Part shown: piece by piece, positions 50,142 to 61,564 of the stretch
Position numbering within the stretch: the stretch's first letter is position 1
How the letters are laid out: every line of letters starts with the position of its first letter
Source of the DNA: Dicaeum eximium
Taxonomy: Eukaryota > Chordata > Aves > Passeriformes > Dicaeidae
DNA length: 64,000 nucleotides
NCBI GenBank assembly: GCA_013396995.1
Contig: VWZP01005794.1
Coordinates: forward strand, 2,305,355-2,369,354
Direction: 5' to 3'
Notes under the pieces: generated by a model
What the model saw: the letters and a program-made list of their open reading frames with translations, nothing else
What the model was told of the DNA's origin: nothing
Database searches by the model: none
Program-made: the position numbers and the translations under genes

Positions 50142-53100
50142 TTCTCAGAAAGAAGTCAAATAAGCAGCTTCACTGAATGATCAGAAAGCTAAAATGACAC
50201 AAATTCAGTAAGCCTTAAAGAAAAGTAGCTTTTAAATTATGAGCATGGCAGAGTTTATTAAATCTCCTGAGAAGCAAGTTAAACATACTTAAGGAAATGG
50301 AAAAGCTATCTATGTGTTGAAGAAGTAGGTGATTTTCAATGGCTGCATCTATTTCCTTTCTTCTGGGTGGCCAGATGAACATGCTGGCCTTGAGACTGGT
50401 TTGCCATGTCCAGCTTGCAATCCCCTAACTCTTTTTTTTCAGAATGCAAAAGCAGTTTTAACATAGGAAAAATAATTATTTAGGATTATATAAAGCAGGA
50501 GAAGATTCCACAGTCCCATAGCCACAAACGTTTTCTTGGAAAAGAAATGCTATGATCACATTACTTATTAAAAATAAATTACAAACCCAAAAATCATCCA
50601 TAATTTGGGGAAGTTTCTACATGTTAGAACTTTTAGTCTCCAGTTTATTGGGTAGGAGAAGACTGTGTGCTTATGAAGCTTCCTCAATTTCTTGCAAGAT
50701 TATTTTATGCTTTAAACATGACAGATGTCTTGGGATGTAGGAACACTGATAAAATATAAGAAAATTACAAGAAATATCCCCTGACCAAACCCCTTTTGGT
50801 ATTGGCAGCACAACAGAGTTCCTAGAGTGTCTCCCAGTCAGCTCATGAATTCTTTGCCTTAGTGGAATCTTACATGATAACATTCATTATGTCCTTCCCC
50901 AAAATCTATTTTGAGGGATTGTAAAATAACTGGAAAAAAAATCTTAGAGGTATCTTAGCACTATCAACAGACACTGTATAGAAATCATTCATTATAAATT
51001 AACACTATTCAAAACAATGAGAAGGTTGATGTTGTAAACACACTTCTGTATTAATTCCACACCATGTAATTATCTCTCAAAATGTAGCCACTAACAGCAG
51101 GAATTAAAAACTGGAATTATAAATTGAGTATCTGCTTTTGGAGATGAAAAGAATCTCTTGTAAACAAAGATCAAGAATGTATTTCAGGAAATACTCTGTC
51201 TTGTCACAGAATAGCATTGCCACAAAATATGCTTTTCTTTTAAAGATCTTAATTTTTTTTTTTATTTTTTACTATGGTCTTCTTCCAAAGCCGAATTTCC
51301 AAAAAGGATTTTTAGATATATTTGAATAACAGCTGTATGTTCATGATACACTTATAAGAAGTCAACAAACTTATCTGTCCAGGAAACATTTTGTTTATTC
51401 CCTGACAAAGCTCAAGTTAACAACAATAAAAGCACTAACATAAAAAGCTGGTAAAAATATATATATTTAGGAAAAAAAAATGCTAACATACATTTTAAAA
51501 TTAGATTTTAAATTATATTTAAATTTTAGGAAGTTATAATGTAGTAGCTAAAGAAGCGGGAAGAATAGAATGCAGGTGATATATTTTATTAGCTGTAGTT
51601 TAACAAGCAGGCACATATTTGTAAACTGAGTTACACATGTGCAGGTGCCTGCACAAAGTTGATAGCTGGGGCAGTTAGGATTGCAGAATACTGCAAACAT
51701 TTAAACACATGCTGAAAGAGTCACTTTTCAATGCTTGTTCATTAGCTTGGCAACACCAGCAAGAATGTAAGCAGTGTTTATATTTCAGGAGCTATATGAT
51801 TTTATCCGTAATTTTCTTAGTTGGACATCAATGCAGCACCTATTCTCAATTTTCTCTCTGACTCCTAGCAAATTGCCTGACCCTTTCAGCTCTTGCAGAG
51901 CTGAACATGCCAGAGGAGTTTATAGAGAGAAGCCAGATAATTCTCCTCTTCCTCATTCACTAAAAAAAGACCTAAGCTGTCAGTAAGTGGATGGTAAGAT
52001 ACAGGTTGGTAGTAGCCCATCCTTTCCAAACAAGGAGAGGTGTATGTCCATTCTGAAAGCCAGAAAGTCCATCCCAGAACTCAGACTGCCTTTCCTAAGG
52101 TTCAGGCTGGTTGCGAGAGATTTGCAGTGCCATCTATTGTATAAAGAAGTTCTGTAGACTTTTCTCCAAAGTTTGCAGGAAGTTCTAGGGAAGTCTTCTA
52201 GGAAAGTCTAGGAAAGTCTCTAAAGACACAACAACTACCAGAATTATCAGTAAAGGAGAATTTAGAGAAGCTTAAGGAGTGCTTTAAATTTACTTTTTGG
52301 AAAATACTAAGTGTATACATATCTAAACAAATCATAGCAAACTGCTTTTACATCCATCTTCCTTTCAATAAGTGTTTTGAGAATAACTGGGATGATTTCT
52401 TTAACTAAAATTAACCTGTGTTAATCTCATTATTAACTTTTATGCCCAACAGTTTCCTTCAATTTGAAAAATATAAAAATTTCTTAAGACGTTAATAGCT
52501 GCTAATGGCTATTTAAACCAGTTAGCCTAAGCAATCACATCATTCTATAAAAATTACTTCCTTCAAATCCAATGCAATTGGAAGCACTATTTATAAAGAT
52601 ATGACCATTGACATTTCCTTAATTCACTTACATTATCAAGCTAATTGTATCTAAAACAGATGACAAAGAGAAAAATAAGTTTTATCAGCATTTTACTATT
52701 GCTTATCTCCTCTGCTTAGGCCACTGAAAGGTCTTATTACAATCTGCTTTGTCAGCTTCTGGTTTACAGAATTTTGACTTAATAGTGAAAACAAGAAACA
52801 CATCAGTTGTCACTGGACTCAAAAGGCAAGATAGGACCTAGGAGTTACAAAAGTCACTCTATTTCTATTTAACTATGGAAGTATAGTAATAACAAAACAA
52901 GAGTTAAGAGAATCTTCCATGTAGAACGATTTCTCAGGCAGTTTAAGCAAACCCAAAGTCTTAAAAAAATATTCAAAAACCTCTTGCAAAAAAGTTACTC
53001 CCCTCTAAATTACATTTACCATGTGAATACTATCCTCTATTCCTAAGCTTGTGTTTTCAGTTACCCAAAAAAAACCCTTACCCCCAACAGTTCAAGGAGG

Positions 53101-53709
53101 CATGGAGAAAAAGCAAAGGCACTGTCTCTGGACATACATAGATAGCATTCACATACAATGTTAATACACAACTTTATGAAACACCAAGATTACAGAAAGA
53201 CATTTTCTGAAACCTTATATTTGTCTGACTTTCAAAATATTTTCTTTCAACTGGAAGGTAAAATATGACCTTTCAGTCAAAATAATTAATTTTTGCTTTC
53301 ATACTTACTAAACAAATACCATGAAGGTTTAAATACTACAATTGGACGGCAGTATTCTAATATTAAACTGGAAAATATGAGAAGAACAGAATCAGAGGTA
53401 TATAGAATATTGCAATATTAACATCATATCATGAATAGCTGAAATGGAAACACTGGGAGTCTCCCATTTTCTTCAAGAGCCAGGGGAACCATACCATACT
53501 TCTTGGCAGTGCAAATCAGATGCAGCAGAGGAAGATGAAATTCCTTTAGAAGATAACTTTGACAAAACTGGAGCAGAGCAGGTTGTTTGGACAAGGACAG
53601 ACATTACATAAACGATAATGGTGGAGATGACTGCAGTGGCCAATCATTCTTACCACATCACAGAAAAGAAAATGTAAATACAGATAGAACACACAGTTCA
53701 GTACTTCAG

Positions 53710-54284
53710 TGTCCTGATTTTGGCTGGCATAGAGATAATTTTCTTCTCTATTTTGGATTTAGGATGAGAATAATGTTGATAACACACTGATGTTTTGGTT
53801 GCTGCTAATAGTGCTTACTCAAAGTCAAGGACTTTTCAGTGTCTTATGCTCTGCCAGGGAGGAGCTGCACAAAAAGCTGGGAGGGAGCACAGCTGGGACA
53901 GTTGACCCAAACTAGCCAAAGGGATATTCCACACCAGAGAACATCATGCTCAATATATGAATGAGGGGGAGTTAACCTGAAAGGGAGGGGCAATTGTAGC
54001 TTGGGGCCAGGCTGAGCATCAGTCAGTGGGTGGTGAGCACTTGTTTTGTGCATCACTTGTTTTTCTTGGGTTTTCTCTCTTTTTCTGTCTCTTTTAATTA
54101 CAATTATTATTATTAGTAGTAATAGTGTTATTGTTGTTGTTATTATAATCTTTCACTTTGTTTCAATTATTAAACAGTTCTTATCTCACCCCACAATTTC
54201 TGTTTCCTTTTCTTTCCTATTCTTTCCTGTTCCTCTGCTCTACCCCATTGGTAGGGGGCATGGAGGGTTGAGATAATCATGACA
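53710..54284 (+). mobile_element. Solo LTR, same ERVL-like family as 22593
   Basis: The 575-bp LTR begins TGTCCTGATTTTGGCTGG and ends ATAATCATGACA, so both TG and CA termini survive. Flanks TTCAG (53705-53709) and TTCAT (54285-54289) look like a 5-bp target duplication with one change. Inside are 'gttgataacacactgatg', 'gggacagttgacccaaac', 'ccaaagggatattccacacc', an AT-rich box 'caatatatgaatg' near 53951 and 'ttattaaacagttcttatctc' near 54167. No retroviral coding sequence is adjacent. The Ile/Phe-rich 76-codon frame at 54046-54276 translates its AT-rich R/U5 part. Confidence 0.9.
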
Positions 54285-54289
54285 TTCAT

Positions 54290-54615
54290 TAATAAAATGG
54301 TCTTAAAACCTGTCAGTTAAAATGCTAATTCAGATTCAATAAAATGAACATTCATGACAAATACTGCAGGTAAGTTGAATAAGGTATATGTAGCAGTCCT
54401 GGCTTACCTTTAAAGAAACTTCTAATCTAACATTTGTCGTATATTTTGTCCCTTTGTAAATACTAAAATTCCTATTCCTCTGCTTCCATTGCAACTGGTT
54501 CTTGACCTCTCAACCTTGAACTCAAAGAAAAAAGGGGAAAAAATTACAAGAAGTCTCGGTTTTAGTTAGAACTTACCACAAGTTCTGAAGTCTTTCTGAA
54601 GTAGGTGATTGGTGA
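54290..54615. other. Unique sequence between LTR and CR1, nothing recognised
   Basis: About 325 bp of AT-rich DNA without recognisable content. It might include a very diverged upstream part of the CR1 that becomes recognisable from about 54616. Confidence 0.55.
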
Positions 54616-55584
54616 ATATGGCACAAAGGACAAATTGTGCCTGTCAAATTTGGTGGCTTTCTATTATGGATTTACAGCATTGGTGTATGATGGAAGAGCA
54701 ACAGATGTAATCTACCTGGATTTCTGCAAATCATATTGTCCCACAAAATATCCTTGTCTCTAAATGGGAGAGACATGGATTTGATGGATGGACCACTTGG
54801 TGGATAAGGAGCGGTCACACTCAAAGGGTTGTGGTCAAGGATCCATATCCAAGTAGAGACCAGTGAAAGATGAGTGGTGTTCTTCAAGAGTTGCCACTGG
54901 GACCAACACTGTGTACCATCTTTGTTGGAGACATGAGCAGTGGTATTGAGCACATGCCAAGCTCTGTGGTATGGTTAACACACTGAAGGAAAGGGATGCC
55001 ATCCTCAGGCCCCATGTAAAGCTCATGAAGTTCAACAAGGCTACATGCAAGGTCCTGCACCTGGCTGGGGTAATATCCTGATCACAAATGCAGGCTGGAC
55101 ATAGAATGGATTGAGAAAAATCCCGGGGAGAAGGACTTTGGGGGCTGCTCAGTGAGAAGCTCAACATGACCCAGCAAAAGGAGCTTGAAGCCCAGAAAGC
55201 CAGCCATATCCTGGGCTGCATCAAGAGCAGTGTGGCCAGCAGCTGACTGATGGGTGATTCTGCCCTCTGCTACTCTCTCCTGAGACCCCACCTGGAGCAC
55301 TGCATCCAGGTCTGTGATTCCCCAACACAAGAAGGATATTGACCGGTTGGTACAAATCCAGAGGACAATCACAAAGATGATCAGAGAGCTGGAGTGCCTC
55401 TCCTATGAAGACAGGTTTGTTCAGTCTGGAGAAGAGAAGGGTCCAGGGAAACCTTAGAGCAGCTATTCAGTACTTAAAGCCCACAAGACAGCTAGAGTGG
55501 GATTTTTTTTCAAGGGCATAGGACAAGGAGTAATGGTTTTAAACTGAAAGAGGATAGGTTTAGATTAGATATTAGGAAGAAATT
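54616..55584 (+). mobile_element. CR1 LINE (plus), RT-to-3' segment, outer level of a nest
   Basis: The match runs from 'gacaaattgtgcctgtcaaa' through RT motif A (ATDVIYLDFCK encoded at 54698-54730), 'ggatttgatggatggacc', 'aaggtcctgcacctggctgg', 'tatcctgggctgcatcaaga' and 'tagattagatattaggaaga' to 'aatt' at 55584. It stops where the minus-strand CR1 begins and resumes at about 57114 with 'cttcactgtgatggtggtga', the expected next CR1 sequence. The catalytic FADD box should lie near 54950 but is lost in a small deletion ('gagcacatgccaagct'). Minus frames of 93-129 codons here are antisense shadows. Confidence 0.9.
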
Positions 55585-55679
55585 ATTAGAATATTAGAAT
55601 TCTTAAGATTGCAAAAGAACTCTTAAGATCATCAAGTCCAAGCTTTGACTTAACGCTCCAGGTCCACCACTAAACCATG
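55585..55679 (-). mobile_element. CR1 LINE (minus), 3' part, middle level of the nest
   Basis: The left edge ATTAGAATATTAGAAT is two reversed CR1 octamers. It is followed by 'cttaagatcatcaagtcc' and 'ccaccactaaaccatg'. It is cut at 55679 by the LTR that starts at 55680 and resumes at 56724 with 'ccatgtccataagtgc'. Confidence 0.9.
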
Positions 55680-56723
55680 TGTGTTGATTTGGCACAGCCT
55701 GGTTTTTTGGTAGCAGGGAGGGCCACAGCAGCAGCTTCTGTGAGAAGCTGTTAGAAGCTTCCACCATGCCACAGCCCATCTCTGATGGCTCTGGAGATGG
55801 ACATGCTGCTTGTCTAATAAGAGAGGCTGGTAACGCCTCTGTGATAACATATTTAAGCAGAAAATCAAAATAGCGTATGAACAGTTTTTCCCAGGAGTGA
55901 TGAAGCTCTGCCTCCAGGGCCATCCCAGCACTCCGCACGGCAATGCACCATGGCCACCACCATCTCAGTATGGCCCGCACTGAGCCTTGCCTGCCTGGCC
56001 AACCCTAGCCAGCTGTGCCGTGAGCAGAAGGGCAGGGGCAGTGGTGGCTTCTCCTTCCCAGCACCCTGCATGAAGAGAGGAGTTAAACAGCGCCAGTGCC
56101 ATGGCTGCCACCACTGCCCATGTGGGGGCAACAGGGCCGCGTGGCCAGTGGCAAAAACATGGTGAGTGACTCCCCAGCACGGAACCTAGATGAGATCAGC
56201 CTCTCGGTGCTGCGGGATCCTGCGAGAATCTTTGAATTGGTGGAACTTGTTGACAATGGTACCTATGGGCAGCAGTTTTTCTTCTAGTCAGAGAAGAGCA
56301 GGAAGTGAAGATATGTGAGAGAGAACAATATGGCGGCACCGAGGTCAGTGGAAAAAAATAGGGAGGAGGGACTCCAGGTGCCGGAGCCAAGATTCCTCTG
56401 CAGGCCATTATGGTGAAGCAGGCTGTCCCCCTGCAGCCCATGAAGTCCACAGGGGATGCAGAGATGCACTCACAGCCCATGGGAGAAGTGCTCACACTGG
56501 AGCGGGTGGATGCCAGAGAGAGCTGTGATCCAGTGGGAGATCCAAATGGAGAGAGAGAGAGTCCCTGCTTCTAGAGATGGAGAGAGGGCCCTTGCTTCCA
56601 AACTTGAGCAGCCTATCTTTAGAGGACTGCACCCTGTGGACCCTCTGCCCAACTGTGGCAAGAGAGTGTCAGTGAACAGCTTTCGTGGGTGCCTGGCGTT
56701 TGACCAGTGTCAAAACCACGACA
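55680..56723 (+). mobile_element. Solo LTR, TGTGTTGATTT-type ERVL-like, perfect TSD, innermost level
   Basis: A 1044-bp element that starts TGTGTTGATTTGGCACAG and ends CAAAACCACGACA. It is flanked by a perfect 5-bp duplication CCATG (55675-55679 and 56724-56728). Other family marks are 'ggttttttggtagcaggg', 'cttctgtgagaagctg', 'ggtaacgcctctgtgataac' and a TATA-like 'catatttaag' at about 55848. The 3' half has blocks such as 'gtgaagcaggctgtccccct' followed by 'gcagcccatg'. Removing it restores a continuous CR1. Several 60-150-codon frames on both strands lie within it but disagree with one another; no retroviral gene is present. Confidence 0.93.
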
Positions 56724-57113
56724 CCATGTCCATAAGTGCAACATCTACATGTCTGTCTGCCATTGGCCTTTTTGGCTACCTGGGCTCACTGCTGGCTCAT
56801 GTTCAGCTGCTGTCAACCAACACCCCCAGGTCTTTTTCCACTGGGCAGCTTTCCCCCACTCTGCCCCCAGCCTGTAGCTCTGCATGGGGTTGTTGTGACT
56901 CAAGTGCATGATCCAGAACTTCACCTTGTTGAACCTCAGAAAATCGGCCTTGGACCATTTATCCAGCCTGTCCAGATCCCTCTGTAGAGCCTTCCTGTCC
57001 TCCAGAAGATCAACACTCACACCCAACTTGGTGTCATCAGCAAACTGACTGAGGGTGCTCTTGATCCCCTTGTTCAGATAATTGTTAAAGGTGTTAAACA
57101 CTGGAACAGGACC
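56724..57113 (-). mobile_element. CR1 LINE (minus), RT part, middle level of the nest
   Basis: The continuation of 55585-55679. It runs 'tccataagtgcaacatctac', 'gggcagctttcccccactct', 'aacttcaccttgttgaacct', 'tccagcctgtccagatccct' and the RT box at 57021-57044, ending near 57113 where the outer plus CR1 resumes. Total CR1 length without the LTR is about 485 bp. Confidence 0.9.
56745..57113 (-). pseudogene. CR1 ORF2 reverse-transcriptase fragment with intact FADD box
   Basis: A minus-strand open frame carries the RT motif C block FADDTKLG (57021-57044), followed by an RDLDRLDKW-type segment typical of CR1 just after the catalytic box. The frame stays open across roughly 120 CR1 codons but lacks the N-terminal half of RT and the endonuclease, and upstream it runs into the unrelated outer repeat. 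It is a remnant and cannot make a working enzyme. Relative to the other copies in the window it is the best-preserved RT piece. Confidence 0.75.
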
Positions 57114-57150
57114 CTCTTCACTGTGATGGTGGTGAGGCACCGGCAGCTTT
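57114..57150 (+). mobile_element. CR1 LINE (plus), right remnant of the outer copy
   Basis: 'cttcactgtgatggtggtga' followed by 'ggcaccgg' is what follows 'ttaggaagaaatt' in CR1, so it joins to 55584. The match fades after about 57150. The 3'-UTR and octamer tail of this copy are absent, through deletion or heavy decay. Confidence 0.75.
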
Positions 57151-59794
57151 TGAAACCATGAGATAAAAATCTGGCAAACACCCTTTAGGATGTGCTCGTT
57201 CCTGCCTACCAAGTACATTTCTAACAAGAAAAGGCAGGTATCATGGTAACATTTTTAATGAACTTCTTATTAAAAAAAGTTTTTTTGTCAACATTACAAT
57301 ATAAATTGCATTTAAACATGTATATAGTGTATTTTCTTATATTTTAATATAACTGATTTGACTACTCCCAACCTAGGTATTGGCAACATCATAAAAACAC
57401 AACACAAAAATGTCTACCTACGCACATAATTCAAAAGTATTATTTAGATAGAATTCTGTTTTTCTCAAAGTTAATAACTCACAATCATGCAAATAAAATA
57501 AAATAAAATTAAATTTAATTAAATTTAAAAATACAGTTAAGCAACAAGTTAAATGTGCATCTTGAATTCCCATTTGAAAGTTCACTCATAAATTGAATAT
57601 TTAGGTATGGATTTTTCCAATCCTATTATGACAACATTTTCCATTTTAAAAAGAATAAATTAATTTTACAACTCAAACCCACTTTTTTTTCCCCTGTCAA
57701 TAGGCATTTTTTACCTAGATATTTTATCAAAATCATAACAGGTCTCTTTAAACATTTTTAAACCATTCATTGACATATTCTCAAACTGTTACTTATATAT
57801 TAAAAATAATCATTAAAAAAGGCCTCCAGGTTATAAAGTGCTCTCAAATTGTCCCAGGAAGAGAATTATCAATTAAATTACTTTAGCAATAGGAAAAAAA
57901 ATATACCTATTGACTATGACAAGAATGGAATCCATCCACTACTGGACCACACAGTGCAGCAGAATTTATGAACTCAGTCTAGTGAAAATAAATGGTTCAT
58001 GTATACAGAAGCTAATCCTTATGATGCTTCTAGCCATACTAAAGAAAGCATCACTCCTAAGCAAGAAGAAAAGGGAAGAGAATTTGCAAAAGTGAACGGT
58101 ACAGCTGTTCCTATTTTTGAAGACTAAAAAGGCTGAAAAAAAGCTGAAATTTCTCTAGACTTGAAAATTACGTAAGAACACAATAACATAAAATAAAATA
58201 AAATAATGGGAAAAGCTTATTTTGGAAAGAAAGGCTAGAATTGTGTCGTACTTGGCAAAGGGGGAAAATGCATTTGATTTTTGTATTTCATCAGCTATAT
58301 TTTATTTAGAACTGCAAAACAAGAACATACTTGAATACATATTTTTATCATCCTGACAAATATAGAAATTTTAGGATGTTTTAAGCACCTTAAAATTGTG
58401 AAAGAAATTAAAATGAAACATTTTGTAAAGTCTTAAGAACAGCAGTAACCACACAGGTAATCCTTGCAAAAATTCTGTAACAAAGGTATTGCAAGTGCAT
58501 TAACTTATGAAGTGTAAACAAGCAACCAACATGATTGTTATCATTTGAAATTGAGTTGTATAATGTGTGCACTAGTACTGAACCCAGTGATTCTGAATGC
58601 AATTTCAGTAGCACACAAAATTAACCTTTCATATGAGTGCCTACATTTCCCCTAGACATCTTTCCTGTCATATTTCACAAGCAATTTGGGCAATGCTTAG
58701 TGGTTTAGCCCATCTGAATTATGCATACTCCTACACATTCCATAATGTAACTAAAGAATGTTTTCAATTTTCTGGCATGATGCAAATTTATTATAAATAA
58801 TTGTAAAACCCAACCAACCATACAGAAATAAAACACACTTACTGAAGTTAATCCCACACATTCTTTCTTCCACTGTCTCAATACATCAAACAGTAATTAT
58901 CCCGTGTTTAACATAATGGGATAGAGAATATTTAGCCTGAGAGTACTCAAACTGGTTAAATATAGATAAATATGTATGATAAGATAAAAAATGTCAGTTT
59001 TCTTTTTTAAAGGTCACTGCTTAACAACTATTTTGATGTCATTAGCAAAAAAGCTACACACCAGAGCCAGCTCCATATGGATTATGACTGAAAGAGCATT
59101 ATCCATGTCCTATTGTGTGTTAAAATGAAAAATGCTGCTGTTTTGGGGAGAGGGGGTTGTCAGCTTCTTTGCAAGAAAAGAGAAGGAGAAAAGGGGGAAA
59201 AAGGGACAAAAAGGAGAAGAGAGTTATCATGTAAAACTAATGTTATTAATCCTGATCTGAGAGACTTATTTCATTCCTATTTCTGTACCTTAATGTCTTC
59301 CAGTCCCTGCATCATTCCACTCTAATCTAAAGAGGAACACTAAGCCCCTGACAAACCATGTGGAAAAACCCAATCCATTTTCCATAAATACTAAGATAGC
59401 CTGTTAATCACTGGAGTCCTCAGCCTTATGTTAGTAAGTACTTCTAACTTCAGCCTACTTTTCCTGAAATGTCACTGACATTAAAATGAATATGCTCAAA
59501 TCATGTTTATAAGCCTTACATTGTCTGTGAGCTTTTGAGAGACATTCAAGAGCAGAGTGCTAATGAAAAATTTACATGGGATTTTCATTCTGCAAGCTTT
59601 CCTACCAGAAACCTCACTCCATATATTTACTGTTAAAGCACAAAGTCTCCCATCAAATTATCCTACTTCTTAGAATGAAGCAATGAAAATTGCTCAAATC
59701 AGAAAAATGGGAAAAGTCACCTCCATGAAGAATATAAATATATTTTTTAATATCATGGATGCAGTTGTTAAATAATAATCAGTCCATTAACGTC
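57151..59794. other. Unique AT-rich sequence, nothing recognised
   Basis: No gene recognised. An AAAAT/TTAAA-rich tract lies at 57491-57530, short AAAAT runs near 58188-58206, and a purine-rich stretch (AAGGAGAAAAGGGGG-like) near 59180-59222. Confidence 0.65.
57491..57530. repeat. (AAAAT)n/(AAATT)n low-complexity tract
   Basis: Three to four AAAAT units grade into AAATTTAATT sequence. It is an ordinary AT microsatellite remnant. Confidence 0.8.
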
Positions 59795-59976
59795 TGTATT
59801 GGGTCTGGCTGGGATGGAGTTAATTTTCCACGTCAGCCCTCACAGCTGTGCTTTGCACTGGTATCTAGAAAGATTTTAATTTTATTTTCTCCCTGCCCTG
59901 TCCTGTCCTGCTGAGGAGGGGAATGATAAAACAGCTTGGTGGGCACCTGGTGGTCAGTCAGGGTCAACCCACCTCA
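59795..59976 (+). mobile_element. Internally deleted solo LTR, ERVL-like
   Basis: It begins TGTATTGGGTCTGGCTGG, then 'gggatggagttaattttcc' and 'gtgctttgcactggtatcta'. It jumps at about 59882 to the 3' part 'ctgaggaggggaatgataaa', 'gggcacctggtggtcagtca', 'gggtcaacccacctca'. At 182 bp it lacks the middle of the LTR. Flanks ACGTC (59790-59794) and ATGTT (59977-59981) differ by two C-to-T-type changes, consistent with a decayed 5-bp duplication. Its 3' end differs from that of 22593 and 53710, so it is a related but distinct subfamily. Confidence 0.8.
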
Positions 59977-59981
59977 ATGTT

Positions 59982-61171
59982 TCATGAATACAAACAGAAC
60001 CTGGTCTAGTTGTAAATTAATTTTAATTGCAGCATTAGCAATGCTAATAGGAGTTTTGCTGCTATGGATCAATATTCACATCAATAGGGACACTCATGAG
60101 AGAGCTTAAAAAATTATACAGAAAATGCCTTTTTCCTTTTTTTTACTCATATATAAATAAATATATCACCTGGAAACTGAGTGAGAAATTATTTATACCC
60201 TGCAGGTTACTCTTCCTTATACAGTTCATACTGTCTGCATATTGTCTGCAAGATAACTTTCTTGTTGTCTTGTCCCAGTTTGAGCTTCCTCCCATTAGTG
60301 AGATCCTTAATAAAAAGATGTCAATGAGGAAGGCAGGAGGAAGGAAACAACCAGCCTGTCTGGCAGGGGATTTGGCCCACTTGACAAGTATTTGATCAGA
60401 ATTTACAATGGCCAAAGGAAAAATTGTAAAATCCTAACTCTTCCCACCAGTAAATAAATCTAAGAACTTTCAGTGAAGATACACAATAATATTAAATAAT
60501 GCATAAAACACTTTAGGTGTGAAAGAGGCAATGAGATCACCCTTGTCTCTTGTGTCTGACCAATTAACCAGAACTGTCCTTGGAACTACATGGACTTTAT
60601 GAAGAGTAGAGTCCATGATAAGTTGGACCAGACATAAAAGACTCAGCATTGCCCAATAAATGACCCTCAGTTATATGTACAGGAACACAGAGTACTCTTC
60701 ACTAGCACTGAAAATACTGAATAGTGGCGTTCCAAGCGCAGTCAGGTTTTGTTTTTTTTTTTTATGTAGATGTGAACATTGAAACCCATACCCTGCTCTG
60801 CAAGAGGATGATGGGACAGATGTAAACCCCTTAACCAAACTAGCAGTATTTGATAGAAGCTTCAGAGGAGGTAAAGGCCTGAGCAGTAGCTGGGCCGAGA
60901 ACTCCTCCAGGAAACCCACAAAGCCGCAGTGACACTGAGCATCGGGGCATGTGAGCTTGGAACATCAATCATGTGACTAACACATAAATAGCAGGTGGTT
61001 TCTCCAAGACTCAAGGAACTTAGAAAGCTGTGGGTACAAGTTGCTTCATACATACCTCACTATTATATGCAACTTCACTAGGACCTAACCAGTTTTTTCC
61101 CATAAATTTGACAGCCTAAGAGAGCTGCCTTTGTGCTTTCCCTGCCTGGCAATAAGGCTGCATGGTGGTGA
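59982..61171. other. Unique sequence, nothing firmly recognised
   Basis: No gene. 'acataaaagactcagcattg' and 'cccaataaatga' near 60632-60662 resemble a TATA and polyadenylation pair but lack LTR ends. An 8-bp inverted repeat ATGGACT/AGTCCAT-type lies near 60590-60617. Confidence 0.55.
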
Positions 61172-61394
61172 TCTCCCCTTGAGCTAGGACTCTCCTCAAG
61201 GTTGCTCCCCTAGGCAGAGAGACCTTTTACCGATTATCAAGATTTAGAGGAGTCCAGTTTGAGTTCTCCCTGAATTAAAACTGGACTGCATGCCAGATGG
61301 CTCTCCCCTTGAGCAGGAATGCCTCTTAAGGTCTGAAATTCCCTACCTAAGACTAAGAGAACCTTTCTTACCTAAGGTGGAGAGATCCCTTACC
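61172..61394. repeat. Internally repeated segment, 130-bp period, origin unclear
   Basis: 'tctccccttgagctaggact' at 61172 recurs as 'tctccccttgagcaggaatg' at 61302, exactly 130 bp on, and each is followed by 'cctcWWaaggt'. A second motif appears three times: 'agagaccttttacc' (61218), 'agagaacctttcttacc' (61356), 'agagatcccttacc' (61381). The layout recalls repeated blocks in some LTRs, but I see no termini or target duplication. It lies about 170 bp left of the LTR at 61565. Confidence 0.6.
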
Positions 61395-61564
61395 TACAAA
61401 AGATCCTTGGTAAGTGACTGATAGCACGATGATTTAATACTAGAGAAATTGATACTCAATGTTAATTTTTATAAACTTTATATAGATAATTCCATTAGAC
61501 ATAAACCATTGTCCAAATCTGAGATTAAGACTGGACCTAGCCTCATATAGACTTCATCAGAAGT

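Larger units (their letters stand above)
42353..53704. other. Long unique stretch, nothing recognised
   Basis: About 11.4 kb without a supported gene or interspersed repeat. The 123-codon plus frame at 43135-43506 has near-balanced composition but no known domain and no homology that I can recall. Other frames are under 100 codons. Two short tandem duplications (44980-45017 and 50114-50141) are listed separately. Confidence 0.6.

Noticed and set aside
53710..56723. 53710 and 55680 LTRs considered as the two ends of one provirus
   Set aside because: They belong to different families, each has its own target duplication, and the DNA between them is unique sequence plus CR1 with no retroviral genes.
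56456..56911. 151-codon plus-strand frame
   Set aside because: The first part is LTR, and after 56723 it is antisense CR1. A frame spanning the insertion joint is chance.
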